NCBI RefSeq assembly: GCF_011089895.1
Contig: NZ_JAANAT010000002.1
Location: 797,522 to 861,521 of the forward strand
Source: Mucilaginibacter inviolabilis
GTDB lineage: Bacteria > Bacteroidota > Bacteroidia > Sphingobacteriales > Sphingobacteriaceae
Reading direction: 5' to 3'
DNA length: 64,000 nt
Positions 9,882 through 18,422 of the stretch are shown here, piece by piece (within the stretch, counting starts at the first letter, position 1; each line of letters starts with the position of its first letter). The position numbers and the translations under genes are program-made. The notes under the pieces were generated by a model. The model had not been told where the DNA came from and did not search any database. It worked only from the letters and a program-made list of their open reading frames with translations.

Positions 9882-11747
9882 TTAGGGTGTATTATTTTGT
9901 TTGTTCTGTTCCTCTGCAGCTTTTTTGGCTTCCTTTTCCTTTTTTCGTTCTGCACGTTTCTGTTTTCTGTCAGCCTTAAATTTATTAAACTTATCCAGTA
10001 AATTACTCACTTTTGTTACCGCTTTATTCACCTTATTTTCGGTTTTTTTATCAAAACCGACACTTGGCTTTAAGCCCTCCAGTAATCCTTTATATAAAAA
10101 GCTAAAAAATGAAACTTTGGGATCGCGCGGCAGGTCAATTGGTCCCGGTCTAAAAACGCCTTTATTATCCGGGTTATTATCTTCAATCACCAGATCATTG
10201 GCCAACATAGATATTAAACCTTGTTTTTGCAAGCTATCCTTACCTGCTTCCTTTTTCAGGAGCTGTATTTTCAGATTTTTATAATAAAACTCCAGGTGCC
10301 CTTTGCCGTGGTAATTACTGGCATCCACATTAAAAGTAAGCTTTTGTACATCGGCAGATTCTACATGCACCAGGGCCAATGGTTTTACCAGCTTATCGAG
10401 CACACGCCCATCAAACTTACCCAAAGTGCCCGAATAATTAAACGCGCCATCCTTTGCAGTAAGGTTAAACTTAAAATTTACGGCCAGGTTGGCTGCTCCC
10501 ATAAACCGGGTATCAATATGCGCAGTCATAAAAGGGTTTAGTTTTTTGGCCTCTGCATCGTTGGTTACATTCAGGATATAGCCATTGGTGTTTTTAAAGG
10601 AGATTACCCCGGTTTGCTCCGAGGTTTCATCAGCCTCCAGATAAGTGATCTGCGTGTTTTTAATATTGAGGCGGTTTAGCTTCATATCTAAAGCTACTTT
10701 TTGCAGGGCCTGGTGCGGATCTTTACCAATTTTTGTTGATTTTGGTCCTTTATAACGATTGTTACTATAAATTTCCACCCTGGCTCCGTCCAGATCCATT
10801 ACCCCGGCATACAGTTTCTGATCGCGCAGGAAACGTTGAAGGTCGATATCATTAATGCCTATCTCCTTAAATTTGAGGCTGAAAATATCACCCGATTGCC
10901 TGGTTTTTTTGTAAAAAGCCGATCTGCTGTACCTGGGTAAAAAAGATACCCCATCTAAAACGATCTGCCTGCTGGCGGTCGAAAAGTTGATCTGTTTAAA
11001 TTCGGCATTATACAGGCTATCGGGTGTGGCTATTTTATAGTCGTGTACTTTTACCTCAATACCCCTGGTATAATAAAACCGGGCAGGATCGTTATTGGAA
11101 ACAGAATCAATAGCAATATCAGATATGTTGATATCCAGGTTGCGTAAAGCGGTTTGTTTAACTACCGGGTTGCTTTTGTTGAGATAAGTAAGACTGATGT
11201 CTTTGAGCGAAATAGAATCGATGTGCAGTTCTTTAAAGGTTTTTTTAATAAGCTGATAGGGATTGCGCGGTTTACCCACCTTAACGGTATCATTAAAGGG
11301 ATATCGTTTGTTAACAATAGTAAGCTCTGGTTTTTCGATGAATATATTGCTGATGTTCAGGATTTTTTCTTTGTAAGCTTTGAGTGCTTGCAGCTTATTG
11401 ATCGACAGTTTTTTTACGTGCAGGGTAAATAAATTATCGGGTGCTTTTTGAAGCGATACCAGTTTGTTGTACACATTGGTATCGGGTACCAGTTTAAAAT
11501 CAGAGAGCGTAGCATCGCCGGTTGCCACGTTAAGGTCAAAATTTGAATAATCGATATGATAGAGGCTATCTGTGGCGTTTAGCACCAAAGTTTTTAACTC
11601 TTGTTGTAATAGTGGTTTCCATTGGTCGCGGTCAACATAGCGTTTATAGAGGTAATAAACAGAGCCTCCGATCACCAGGATCACAGCTAATAATATAAAA
11701 GGCCATTTGCGGACAGGTTTTTTAGGAGTAAGGTTGTTTGGCGCCAT
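9882..11747 (-). CDS. AsmA/DUF748-like membrane-anchored protein, paralogue 2
   Basis: A 621-residue paralogue of the neighbouring downstream gene: N-terminal basic stretch, one transmembrane helix (about residues 14-32), beta-rich periplasmic region, and a charged tail with KADRKQKRAERKKEKEAKK-type sequence. Matching blocks include DSLYHIDYSNFDLNVATG versus DSLYRIDFTDAELHVLQG near the N-terminus, and GLLEGLKPSVGFD versus LLEGIKPCVGLD near the C-terminus. The 18-bp gap and shared strand suggest one transcript. The pair probably arose by tandem duplication; divergence is considerable, so the duplication is old. Confidence 0.7.
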   Translation of the reverse strand: MAPNNLTPKKPVRKWPFILLAVILVIGGSVYYLYKRYVDRDQWKPLLQQELKTLVLNATDSLYHIDYSNFDLNVATGDATLSDFKLVPDTNVYNKLVSLQKAPDNLFTLHVKKLSINKLQALKAYKEKILNISNIFIEKPELTIVNKRYPFNDTVKVGKPRNPYQLIKKTFKELHIDSISLKDISLTYLNKSNPVVKQTALRNLDINISDIAIDSVSNNDPARFYYTRGIEVKVHDYKIATPDSLYNAEFKQINFSTASRQIVLDGVSFLPRYSRSAFYKKTRQSGDIFSLKFKEIGINDIDLQRFLRDQKLYAGVMDLDGARVEIYSNNRYKGPKSTKIGKDPHQALQKVALDMKLNRLNIKNTQITYLEADETSEQTGVISFKNTNGYILNVTNDAEAKKLNPFMTAHIDTRFMGAANLAVNFKFNLTAKDGAFNYSGTLGKFDGRVLDKLVKPLALVHVESADVQKLTFNVDASNYHGKGHLEFYYKNLKIQLLKKEAGKDSLQKQGLISMLANDLVIEDNNPDNKGVFRPGPIDLPRDPKVSFFSFLYKGLLEGLKPSVGFDKKTENKVNKAVTKVSNLLDKFNKFKADRKQKRAERKKEKEAKKAAEEQNKQNNTP

Positions 11748-11863
11748 AGACAGGTTTGATTTAAGGAGTATAACAGCAAAACTTCATTTTTGTTAAATAC
11801 ACTACAGAGCTAAGGGCTCTAAAAGCTTAAAATGATTTTAGTATAAATACTGCCAATATGTCA

Positions 11864-11892
11864 TTTGGGTATTTAAATTTTATGTATTTTTG
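11864..11892 (+). promoter_or_regulatory. Bacteroidota promoter of miaB
   Basis: TTTG at 11864-11867, a 17-bp spacer and TATTTTTG at 11885-11892 match the -33/-7 consensus. The expected transcript starts near 11897, leaving a leader of about 16 nt before the miaB ATG at 11913. Confidence 0.7.
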
Positions 11893-11912
11893 CAGACTAA
11901 TTTTTACAATAC

Positions 11913-13382
11913 ATGATGGATTTGGAAATTCCGGATAAAACACATGACGAAAGCAGGCAGGGCGAAGCCCTGGTTTTAGAACCTGTAGCCGGTAAAAACA
12001 ATGGCCGTAAGCTTTATATTGAAAGCTATGGCTGTGCCATGAATTTTTCGGACAGTGAGATAGTTGCATCAATTTTAGCCGAGCAGGGTTTTGAAACCAC
12101 TGCCGATCATAGCCTTGCCGATGTTATTTTTATAAATACCTGTTCTATCCGTGAAAACGCGGAACAAAGGGTGCGTAATCGTCTTAAAGAATTTACGGTT
12201 GCTAAAGTAAAGAACCCCGGCCTGGTGGTAGGGGTGTTGGGCTGCATGGCCGAACGCCTGAAATCGAAATTTTTAGAAGAAGAAAAACTGGTTGACGTAG
12301 TGGTTGGTCCGGATGCGTACCGCAACCTACCCGAACTGATTGACCAGGTTGATAGCGGCCAGAAAGCAGTGAACGTACTGCTGTCGCGCGAGGAAACTTA
12401 TGCCGATATCAGTCCGGTGCGCTTAAATAGCAACGGCATTAACGCCTTTGTATCTATTATGCGTGGCTGCGATAATATGTGCTCGTTTTGCGTAGTACCA
12501 TTTACCCGCGGCCGTGAGCGTAGCCGCGACCCAAAGTCGATCATAGCTGAGTGTACAGATCTGTTTAACAAAGGTTATCGCGAGGTTACTTTGCTGGGGC
12601 AAAATGTGGATTCGTATAAATGGAAAGCAAGTTCTGAGTCGGAAGTTTTAGGCTCTGAGTCAAATGAAAACGCAGATACAACATCAGAGTCCACTACCAA
12701 TTTTGCTAATTTGCTGGAACTGGTAGCCTTGATCAACCCTGATCTGCGGGTTCGGTTTTCCACCTCGCATCCAAAGGATATCACCGATGATGTATTGTAC
12801 ACCATCAACCAATACGAAAACATTTGCAACTATATTCACCTGCCGGTACAATCGGGCAATAGCCGGATACTGGAGATGATGAACCGCACTTATGACAGGG
12901 AGTGGTATATCAACCGTATAGATGCTATCCGTCGTATTATACCAGATTGCGCGGTATCAACCGATGTGATCACTGGTTTTTGTTCAGAAACCGATGAGGA
13001 GCATTATGACACCGTAACCATGATGGATTACGTGAAGTATGATTTTGCCTACATGTTCAAGTACAGCGAACGCCCAGGCACTTTGGCCGCGAAACGTTAT
13101 GCTGATGACATCCCGGAAGAAATAAAACAGAAGCGTCTGGCCCAGATTGTAGCCAAGCAACAGGAGTATTCGTTTTACCGGATGCAGGCACGCATAGGCA
13201 AGATAGAAAAAGTGCTGATAGAGGGTTACTCCAAAAAATCAGACAAAGACTATTGTGGCCGCAGCGATCAAAACGCCATGGTGATTTTCCCGGTAGGTGA
13301 CAACTACAAACCCGGAGAGTACGTGAACGTGTTGATCGAAAAAACAACGTCGGCGACTTTGATAGGAGTAGTGGTAGAATAG
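11913..13382 (+). CDS. miaB: tRNA 2-methylthio-N6-dimethylallyladenosine synthase MiaB
   Basis: A 489-residue radical-SAM methylthiotransferase that adds the 2-methylthio group to i6A37 in tRNA. The N-terminal UPF0004 domain has its three cluster cysteines at 41, 77 and 111 (YGCAMN, NTCSIRE, LGCMAE). The radical-SAM CxxxCxxC motif is at 186/190/193 (RGCDNMCSFC). A TRAM domain closes the C-terminus. Two ATGs stand in tandem at 11913 and 11916; there is no clear Shine-Dalgarno site. Residues 238-261 form a Ser/Glu/Asn-rich insertion just after the conserved LLGQNVDSYKW, where other family members have only a short loop. It heads the block miaB, sigma-54 regulator, lptE, secG, groESL. Confidence 0.96.
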   Translation: MMDLEIPDKTHDESRQGEALVLEPVAGKNNGRKLYIESYGCAMNFSDSEIVASILAEQGFETTADHSLADVIFINTCSIRENAEQRVRNRLKEFTVAKVKNPGLVVGVLGCMAERLKSKFLEEEKLVDVVVGPDAYRNLPELIDQVDSGQKAVNVLLSREETYADISPVRLNSNGINAFVSIMRGCDNMCSFCVVPFTRGRERSRDPKSIIAECTDLFNKGYREVTLLGQNVDSYKWKASSESEVLGSESNENADTTSESTTNFANLLELVALINPDLRVRFSTSHPKDITDDVLYTINQYENICNYIHLPVQSGNSRILEMMNRTYDREWYINRIDAIRRIIPDCAVSTDVITGFCSETDEEHYDTVTMMDYVKYDFAYMFKYSERPGTLAAKRYADDIPEEIKQKRLAQIVAKQQEYSFYRMQARIGKIEKVLIEGYSKKSDKDYCGRSDQNAMVIFPVGDNYKPGEYVNVLIEKTTSATLIGVVVE

Positions 13383-13430
13383 AGGCAGGAAGTCAAGAAT
13401 CAAGAGACAAGAAAGGAAGCTTAAAGATTG

Positions 13431-13796
13431 GTGAAGCACAATTTTAAAAGTTTGAAAATTTGGCAAAGGTCGATGGACCTAACCGATTTAACTTATGAAT
13501 TTTGTAAAGGATTACCAATCGATGAACGCTTCAACCTGATTGATCAACTTAACAGATGCTCGTGTTCGATCCCTTCAAATATAGCTGAAGGGTCTGGAAA
13601 GAGAACAAAGGTTCACTTTGCCGAGTTTTTAACTACATCGCTTTCATCGGCGTTTGAAGTAGAAACACAATTATTGATATGTGAACGCAGGGCTTATGGC
13701 TCTGAGGATAAACTAAAAGAATGTTTAGAATTAGTTATTGAAATTCAAAAGATGATATTCAATTTCAGAGAATATATTTTGAAAAGTAATGATTAA
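13431..13796 (+). CDS. Four-helix-bundle protein (S23 / intervening-sequence protein family)
   Basis: A 121-residue protein from the GTG at 13431, with AGGAAG at 13414-13419 as ribosome-binding site. Family hallmarks are the opening FKSLKIWQRSMDLTDLTYEF, the central IPSNIAEGSGKRTKVHFAEFL block and the FEVETQLLICERR helix. Relatives occur as proteins encoded in 23S rRNA intervening sequences and as stand-alone genes, and resemble the Avd accessory protein of diversity-generating retroelements; none has a firm function. Here it is not in an rRNA gene and no reverse transcriptase is near. Its last 20 codons are included in the downstream 123-bp tandem duplication. Confidence 0.88.
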   Translation: MKHNFKSLKIWQRSMDLTDLTYEFCKGLPIDERFNLIDQLNRCSCSIPSNIAEGSGKRTKVHFAEFLTTSLSSAFEVETQLLICERRAYGSEDKLKECLELVIEIQKMIFNFREYILKSND

Positions 13797-13981
13797 AACC
13801 GAATTAGGATTCAATGCTAAAACTTTTGTCTTGGTTCTTGATTTCCTGATTCTTAATCTATTGAAATTCAAAAGATGATATTCGATTTCAGAGAATATAT
13901 TTTGAAAAGTAATAGTTAAAACCGAATTAGGATTCAATGCTGAAACTTTTGTCTTGGTTCTTGATGTCCTGATTCTTGAAT
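13736..13981 (+). repeat. 123-bp tandem direct duplication
   Basis: Bases 13736-13858 and 13859-13981 are two copies of one 123-bp unit differing at only a few positions. The unit contains the last 20 codons of the four-helix-bundle gene, its stop, and the right flanking repeat. The second copy therefore keeps a dead C-terminal gene fragment (IEIQKMIFDFREYILKSN) just before the sigma-54 regulator's ATG at 13988. Confidence 0.9.
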
Positions 13982-13987
13982 CTCTTT

Positions 13988-15241
13988 ATGGATATACAAG
14001 AAATAAAACAACGCTTTGGTATCATTGGCAATTCGCCATTGCTTAACCGGGCTATAAATATTGCTAACCAGGTATCGCCTACAGATATTTCGGTACTGAT
14101 AACCGGCGAAAGCGGGAGCGGTAAGGAAGTATTCTCGCACATTATACACCAGATGAGTCCGCGTAAACACGGGCCGTTTATTGCGGTGAACTGTGGCGCC
14201 ATACCAGAGGGTACTATTGATTCGGAATTATTCGGTCACGAAAAAGGTGCCTATACCGGTGCTGTTGGTGAACGTAAAGGCTATTTTGAAACGGTGAACG
14301 GCGGTACCATCTTTCTGGATGAAATTGCCGAAATGCCCTTGGGGACACAAGCCCGCTTGTTGCGTGTGCTGGAATCGGGACAATATATTAAGGTGGGTTC
14401 GTCAAAAGTAGAAAAAACGAACGTGCGCGTTATTGCGGCTACCAATGTTGATGTGTACGAGGCCGTAAAAAATGGCAAGTTCAGGGAAGATCTTTACTAC
14501 AGGTTAAACACTGTTCCGTTGCGCATACCACCACTGCGCGACCGGAAGGAAGATATTTACCTGCTTTTTAGAAAATTCACATCGGACTTTACCGACAAAT
14601 ATCGCACGCCACCTATTCAGCTGGATGATGAGGCCCAGCAGGTACTGGTTAATTACTCATGGCCGGGTAACGTGAGGCAGCTTAAAAATATGGCCGAACA
14701 GCTTGCTGTACTGGAGCGCGACCGGATCATTACCGCGCAAACGCTGCTTACTTACATCCCACACGAAACCAGCAACCGCAATTTGCCCATGCGTTTGGAC
14801 AATCAGCCAAAAGAGGATTTTTCTGAAAGGGATATCCTGTACAAAGTGCTGTTTGATATGAAACGCGATATGGTAGAACTGAAAAAGCTGGTAGCGGATA
14901 TTATAGAGCATGGGGGAGTGGCAGCTAACTACAGCAACCATTCGCAAACCATAAACCAGCTATATCGCGATATTGAACTGCCCGGAAACCCCGAAGCGCA
15001 ATTTACTTTGCAACAACCCGTTAATACGGTAAATAACAGCAGCAATAATAATAACGTTGATGCCTATAATATAACGCATGATGCCGAAGAGGTAGAAGAA
15101 TCGTTATCGCTGATTGAAAAAGAATCAGATCTGATACGCAAAGCGTTGAAGAAACATAAAGGCAAACGTAAGCTGGCAGCTAATGAACTAGGCATATCAG
15201 AGCGTACACTTTACCGGAAAATAAAAGAATTAAATTTATAA
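13988..15241 (+). CDS. Sigma-54-type AAA+ transcriptional activator (no receiver domain)
   Basis: A 417-residue protein from the ATG at 13988; the frame stays open from 13976 but lies in repeat sequence. The AAA+ domain starts almost at the N-terminus: Walker A GESGSGKE (about 40-47), the sigma-54 contact loop as GAYTGA (about 87-92) instead of GAFTGA, Walker B GTIFLDE, and arginine-finger region FREDLYYRL. A C-terminal Fis-type helix-turn-helix (KRKLAANELGISERTLYRKI) binds DNA. An Asn-rich linker (NNSSNNNN) separates the two. There is no receiver or sensor domain, so activity must be set by amount or by a partner. It is 5 bp upstream of lptE, in an order commonly seen in Bacteroidota. Confidence 0.93.
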   Translation: MDIQEIKQRFGIIGNSPLLNRAINIANQVSPTDISVLITGESGSGKEVFSHIIHQMSPRKHGPFIAVNCGAIPEGTIDSELFGHEKGAYTGAVGERKGYFETVNGGTIFLDEIAEMPLGTQARLLRVLESGQYIKVGSSKVEKTNVRVIAATNVDVYEAVKNGKFREDLYYRLNTVPLRIPPLRDRKEDIYLLFRKFTSDFTDKYRTPPIQLDDEAQQVLVNYSWPGNVRQLKNMAEQLAVLERDRIITAQTLLTYIPHETSNRNLPMRLDNQPKEDFSERDILYKVLFDMKRDMVELKKLVADIIEHGGVAANYSNHSQTINQLYRDIELPGNPEAQFTLQQPVNTVNNSSNNNNVDAYNITHDAEEVEESLSLIEKESDLIRKALKKHKGKRKLAANELGISERTLYRKIKELNL

Positions 15242-15246
15242 GCTAA

Positions 15247-15771
15247 ATGAAAAGAGTTTTTGGGGTTATTGTTTGTTCGTTAAGCCTGTTATTGTCATCC
15301 TGCTATACACTCCGGAATGCTTCTATTCCGGCGGATATGAAAACGCTTGATGTGCAGTTTTTTGAAAATAATGCTCCCCTGGTTGTAGCCAACCTGAGCC
15401 AAAACTTTACCGAAGGTTTAAAAACCAGGATACGTAACCAAAGCCGGCTAAGTATTTCCCGTAATGCTGAAGCGGATGCTACCTTGTCGGGCAGTATTAT
15501 AGGGTATACCATTGCTCCGGTTTCTATCCAGGCGGTAGCCAATAACGTAGCGCCTATTGCTGATGCGAACAGGTTAACAATTACTGTAAGAGTTAAATTT
15601 GTTTACAATACCGCAAAGACTCCTGCCGATAAAAAGCTTAACTTTGATCAAACATTTACCAATTATCAGGATTATAAAGGGGATATAGGCGCGCAGGAGC
15701 AAAACCTGATAAAAACGATAACTGATAAGATAACAGAAGATATTTTTAACAAAGCCTTTTCTAATTGGTAG
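15247..15771 (+). CDS. lptE: LptE-like LPS assembly lipoprotein
   Basis: A 174-residue lipoprotein with lipobox LLSSC, cysteine at residue 19. The following YTLRNASIPADMKTLDVQFFENNAPLV and KTRIRNQSRLSISRNAEADATLSGSI segments fit the Bacteroidota LptE family, the outer-membrane lipoprotein that plugs the LptD barrel and delivers LPS to the surface. It begins 5 bp after the sigma-54 activator stop and is followed after about 20 bp by the TPR-like gene. lptD is not in the window. Confidence 0.88.
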   Translation: MKRVFGVIVCSLSLLLSSCYTLRNASIPADMKTLDVQFFENNAPLVVANLSQNFTEGLKTRIRNQSRLSISRNAEADATLSGSIIGYTIAPVSIQAVANNVAPIADANRLTITVRVKFVYNTAKTPADKKLNFDQTFTNYQDYKGDIGAQEQNLIKTITDKITEDIFNKAFSNW

Positions 15772-15792
15772 GCAATTCGTACTTTCAACCAC

Positions 15793-17235
15793 GTGGATCA
15801 AGACTTGAATAACAGGCAGAACGGAATATTATTGGAATTGTTGGCTAATCCGGCTAATACGGGGCAGCAGCATAGCTATAATTTGCAGCAACTGGTTAAT
15901 GAATTTCCTCAGAGCGGTTTACTGCGCGCCGTGCTTGCCCGCGCCGGCAATGCCAACGACATTAAGCAAGCTGCTGCTTATTTTGATCCGAAACTTTTAT
16001 ACAAACTTACACACGAAGCCGACAGCCTGGCCGTAGTGTTACCAACACAAATTGTAAATCACCCTGCAGATAGCGGTAGTTACCAAAGCAGTGAAAACGT
16101 TGCCCACGCTGGTGAAAACTATTTTAACATTGGTCTGGTATCTGAAAATACAGTAATCAATGAACCCGTTGTTGCGGATCTTCATGCCGAAGATCAGTTT
16201 GTAAACAAAAACAGGACTCCGGCCGAAACCGATGATGATCAGGCGCACGCGCAGTCTGCAACAGCCGAACCGGTGGCTTCCGTATCACATGAACCCGTAG
16301 CCTCAGTTTCACATTCTCATGGAGAAATTGAAGACGAGGTATATGACGAAATAAGAGGTATTGATGAACCGGTTAAAGCCGCCAATCACCCTCATGACGG
16401 TATTGAAGATGATGTTTATGACGAAATATTAGGCATTGAACATATCCATATTCCCGGTCACGAGCATGAAAAGGCGCAGGAGCCGGTTGTTGCCGATGAA
16501 AAACCAAAGGCAAGCGAGCCAGAACCGATATCGGAAGATTGGGTAATAGGCAGCATAGCAGGCAGCGATTACTTTATGTTTGATAAATCAGCCGCCGACC
16601 AAAGACATCATGAAGAAATAAAACAAGAAGAGCCGGCGCCGCAGGTATCTGTAGCCGCAACTCATACAAATGGTAACATCCCGGCAGATAATGAAAGCCA
16701 GAATGTATCCAAATACGATGACGAAAAGATGCCTTATACCTTTATGTGGTGGTTGGATAAAACCCGTAAAGAGTATGCCGCAACTTATCAGCCTTACTCC
16801 AGCCCTGAGCCTGCTCCCGCGCAGCCTAACCGCATACAACAGAGCGATAGCGCAAAAGAGCCTGCTGCCGATGCCTTGCAACAACAGTATGTTGAAAATA
16901 TTTTCCATGTACGGTCATTGGAAGAGTTGGAAAAAACACCTCAGCCGGATGGGCCCGAAGTAAAACGGAAAGAAGATTTGATCATTGAACGCTTTATACA
17001 GGAAGAGCCGCAGATAAGGCCGCCAGCCATGGATAAACTGGACAATGAGAACAAAGCCAAAAAGAGCTCAGAGGACCGGAACGACCTGGTAAGCGAAACA
17101 CTTGCACAAATATATGCCGACCAAATGCTTTACCACAAAGCAATAGCTACTTATAAAAAATTGATGTTGAAATTCCCGGAAAAAAGCCGTTACTTTGCCA
17201 CCCAAATTGAACAGTTAGAAAAGAAAACCAATTAA
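15793..17235 (+). CDS. Acidic TPR-like protein of unknown function
   Basis: A 480-residue protein starting at the GTG at 15793, since no ATG lies near the open end. The N-terminus (about 1-90) and the C-terminus (about 425-475, with LAQIYADQMLYHKAIATYKK) are helical and TPR-like. Between them is a long acidic low-complexity region. It contains an immediate repeat EPVASVSH-EPVASVSH and two copies of a GIEDDVYDEILGI-type motif, each preceded by a His-rich stretch. No signal peptide is visible, so it is probably cytoplasmic. It sits between lptE and secG, which suggests a link to envelope export, but no function is recognised. Confidence 0.75.
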   Translation: MDQDLNNRQNGILLELLANPANTGQQHSYNLQQLVNEFPQSGLLRAVLARAGNANDIKQAAAYFDPKLLYKLTHEADSLAVVLPTQIVNHPADSGSYQSSENVAHAGENYFNIGLVSENTVINEPVVADLHAEDQFVNKNRTPAETDDDQAHAQSATAEPVASVSHEPVASVSHSHGEIEDEVYDEIRGIDEPVKAANHPHDGIEDDVYDEILGIEHIHIPGHEHEKAQEPVVADEKPKASEPEPISEDWVIGSIAGSDYFMFDKSAADQRHHEEIKQEEPAPQVSVAATHTNGNIPADNESQNVSKYDDEKMPYTFMWWLDKTRKEYAATYQPYSSPEPAPAQPNRIQQSDSAKEPAADALQQQYVENIFHVRSLEELEKTPQPDGPEVKRKEDLIIERFIQEEPQIRPPAMDKLDNENKAKKSSEDRNDLVSETLAQIYADQMLYHKAIATYKKLMLKFPEKSRYFATQIEQLEKKTN

Positions 17236-17244
17236 TATAAAGAA

Positions 17245-17607
17245 ATGTATTTAGTTTTAATTATCATTACCATTATCGTTTGCATCCTTTTAGGCCTTAT
17301 TGTGCTGATCCAAAACCCTAAAGGTGGTGGTTTATCATCAAATTTCTCCAGCTCATCACAATTGATGGGTGTACAAAAAACAGGCGATTTCTTAGAAAAA
17401 GGTACCTGGGTGTTGGCCATTAGTGTAATGGTTTTATCGCTGGCTATTAACGTGGCTGTAAAAGGTGGTTCGTCAACAAATGGCAGTAACCCGGCATTGA
17501 AGGAGCAAATTGAAAAAGCTTCAAAACCAACAGCGCCTGCAAGTGCACCGTTGAGCTTACCTTCAACACCTGCACCTGCTAAACCAGAAACAAAACCGGC
17601 TAAATAA
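17245..17607 (+). CDS. secG: Preprotein translocase subunit SecG
   Basis: A 120-residue SecG: first transmembrane segment from residue 3 (YLVLIIITIIVCILLGLIVL), the conserved loop QNPKGGGLSSNF, and a second transmembrane helix (WVLAISVMVLSLAINVAV). SecG joins SecY and SecE in the inner-membrane translocon and speeds protein export. The C-terminal ~40 residues are a Pro/Ala/Lys-rich tail common in Bacteroidota members. A strong terminator follows at 17627-17660. Confidence 0.94.
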   Translation: MYLVLIIITIIVCILLGLIVLIQNPKGGGLSSNFSSSSQLMGVQKTGDFLEKGTWVLAISVMVLSLAINVAVKGGSSTNGSNPALKEQIEKASKPTAPASAPLSLPSTPAPAKPETKPAK

Positions 17608-17626
17608 TCATAGCGGTTAAAAGAAT

Positions 17627-17660
17627 AAAAAAGGCTTTGGATACGTCCAAAGCCTTTTTT
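17627..17660 (+). terminator. Intrinsic terminator after secG
   Basis: A perfect 15-bp stem, AAAAAAGGCTTTGGA with loop TACG, ends in a run of T. It closes the transcript that includes lptE and secG. Confidence 0.9.
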
Positions 17661-17766
17661 TGTGTACATAACTCCAAAAGATTTTATAGAGAAAGCCAAT
17701 GCTGCGTTGTTGGTACTAAAAGATATTATTAATTTAGTTCTCCAAATAATTTTTGATAACATAACA

Positions 17767-18384
17767 ATGACGAGTTCTGCAACCAATTTGAAAAAGGGGT
17801 TTGATGATGTGCTGGGTGGGCTGTTCCTGATGACAGCCTTTACATTAGTATGGACAGTAATTGCTGAGGTTGCATTACATGGACGGGATTACTGGAGTAT
17901 AGGTGTATTGTTTGCCCTGGTGGTTGGGTTTTTCCTGGTCGCCTATAGTAGATTTTATTCGGCATCTAAAAAGACCAAAGACGAAGCAGTTCCTGATTCG
18001 ATAGAAGATAAGGCTAAAAGCAAATGGTTCAACATTATTTTTATAGTGGAGGGTGTGATGATATTTGTGGTAGTAAACGTGCTGAATAATACGGGCCATG
18101 GTAACTATTTCATTTCCTGCTTCGCGCTTATTGTAGGCTTGCATTTTTTCCCATTAGCCAAAATTATGGAACGCACGGCTTATTATTTTATGGGTGGCTT
18201 TATATCCCTGGGTGCTATTTTGGGAATTATCCTGACAAATAAAGGATTTCCTGCGTATGAAGTTACCGGAATAGTAGGCGCCTGGTGCGCGTTTGCTACC
18301 TCGGCTTACGGCATAACATTAATAAAAAGAGGGAACCAATTGCTATTAAACAGCAGGACACAAAGCTATCAGCCGGGGAGTTAA
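17767..18384 (+). CDS. Polytopic membrane protein, unknown function
   Basis: The ATG at 17767 gives 205 residues starting MTSSATNLKKGF; the frame is open upstream to about 17662 but that part immediately abuts the secG terminator. The protein has about six hydrophobic segments (for example LGGLFLMTAFTLVWTVIAEV, FFLVAYSRFY, FNIIFIVEGVMIFVVVNVL, YFMGGFISLGAILGIIL) and a short hydrophilic C-terminus. I do not recognise a family. It stands alone between secG and groES. Confidence 0.65.
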   Translation: MTSSATNLKKGFDDVLGGLFLMTAFTLVWTVIAEVALHGRDYWSIGVLFALVVGFFLVAYSRFYSASKKTKDEAVPDSIEDKAKSKWFNIIFIVEGVMIFVVVNVLNNTGHGNYFISCFALIVGLHFFPLAKIMERTAYYFMGGFISLGAILGIILTNKGFPAYEVTGIVGAWCAFATSAYGITLIKRGNQLLLNSRTQSYQPGS

Positions 18385-18398
18385 AATTTAGTTATTGC

Positions 18399-18422
18399 TT
18401 GTAAAATGCCATTATTTTACAA
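18399..18422. promoter_or_regulatory. Palindrome upstream of groES
   Basis: A perfect 9-bp inverted repeat TTGTAAAAT / ATTTTACAA around a 6-nt spacer, 15 bp after the preceding stop and about 180 bp before groES. It has no U-tract, so it may be an operator rather than a terminator. No CIRCE element is seen. A TTGACC (18524-18529) and CATAAT (18545-18550) pair in the same gap is a weak promoter candidate. Confidence 0.3.

Larger units (their letters stand above)
13391..13981. mobile_element. Four-helix-bundle gene cassette with flanking inverted repeats
   Basis: The stretch between miaB and the sigma-54 regulator is bounded on the left by AGTCAAGAATCAAGAGACAA (13391-13410) and on the right by imperfect inverted copies with TTGTCTTGGTTCTTGATTTC (near 13826-13845) and again near 13949-13968. 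It holds the four-helix-bundle gene and a 123-bp tandem repeat. No transposase is present. That it is a mobile or inserted cassette is inferred from the flanking repeats and from its position inside an otherwise conserved gene order. Confidence 0.5.

Noticed and set aside
13391..13981. Diversity-generating retroelement around the Avd-like gene
   Set aside because: No reverse transcriptase, variable repeat or template repeat is present; the 123-bp duplication lacks the adenine-specific variation expected.
18399..18422. CIRCE element controlling groESL
   Set aside because: The palindrome has a different sequence and spacer length from the CIRCE consensus and no HrcA gene is nearby.
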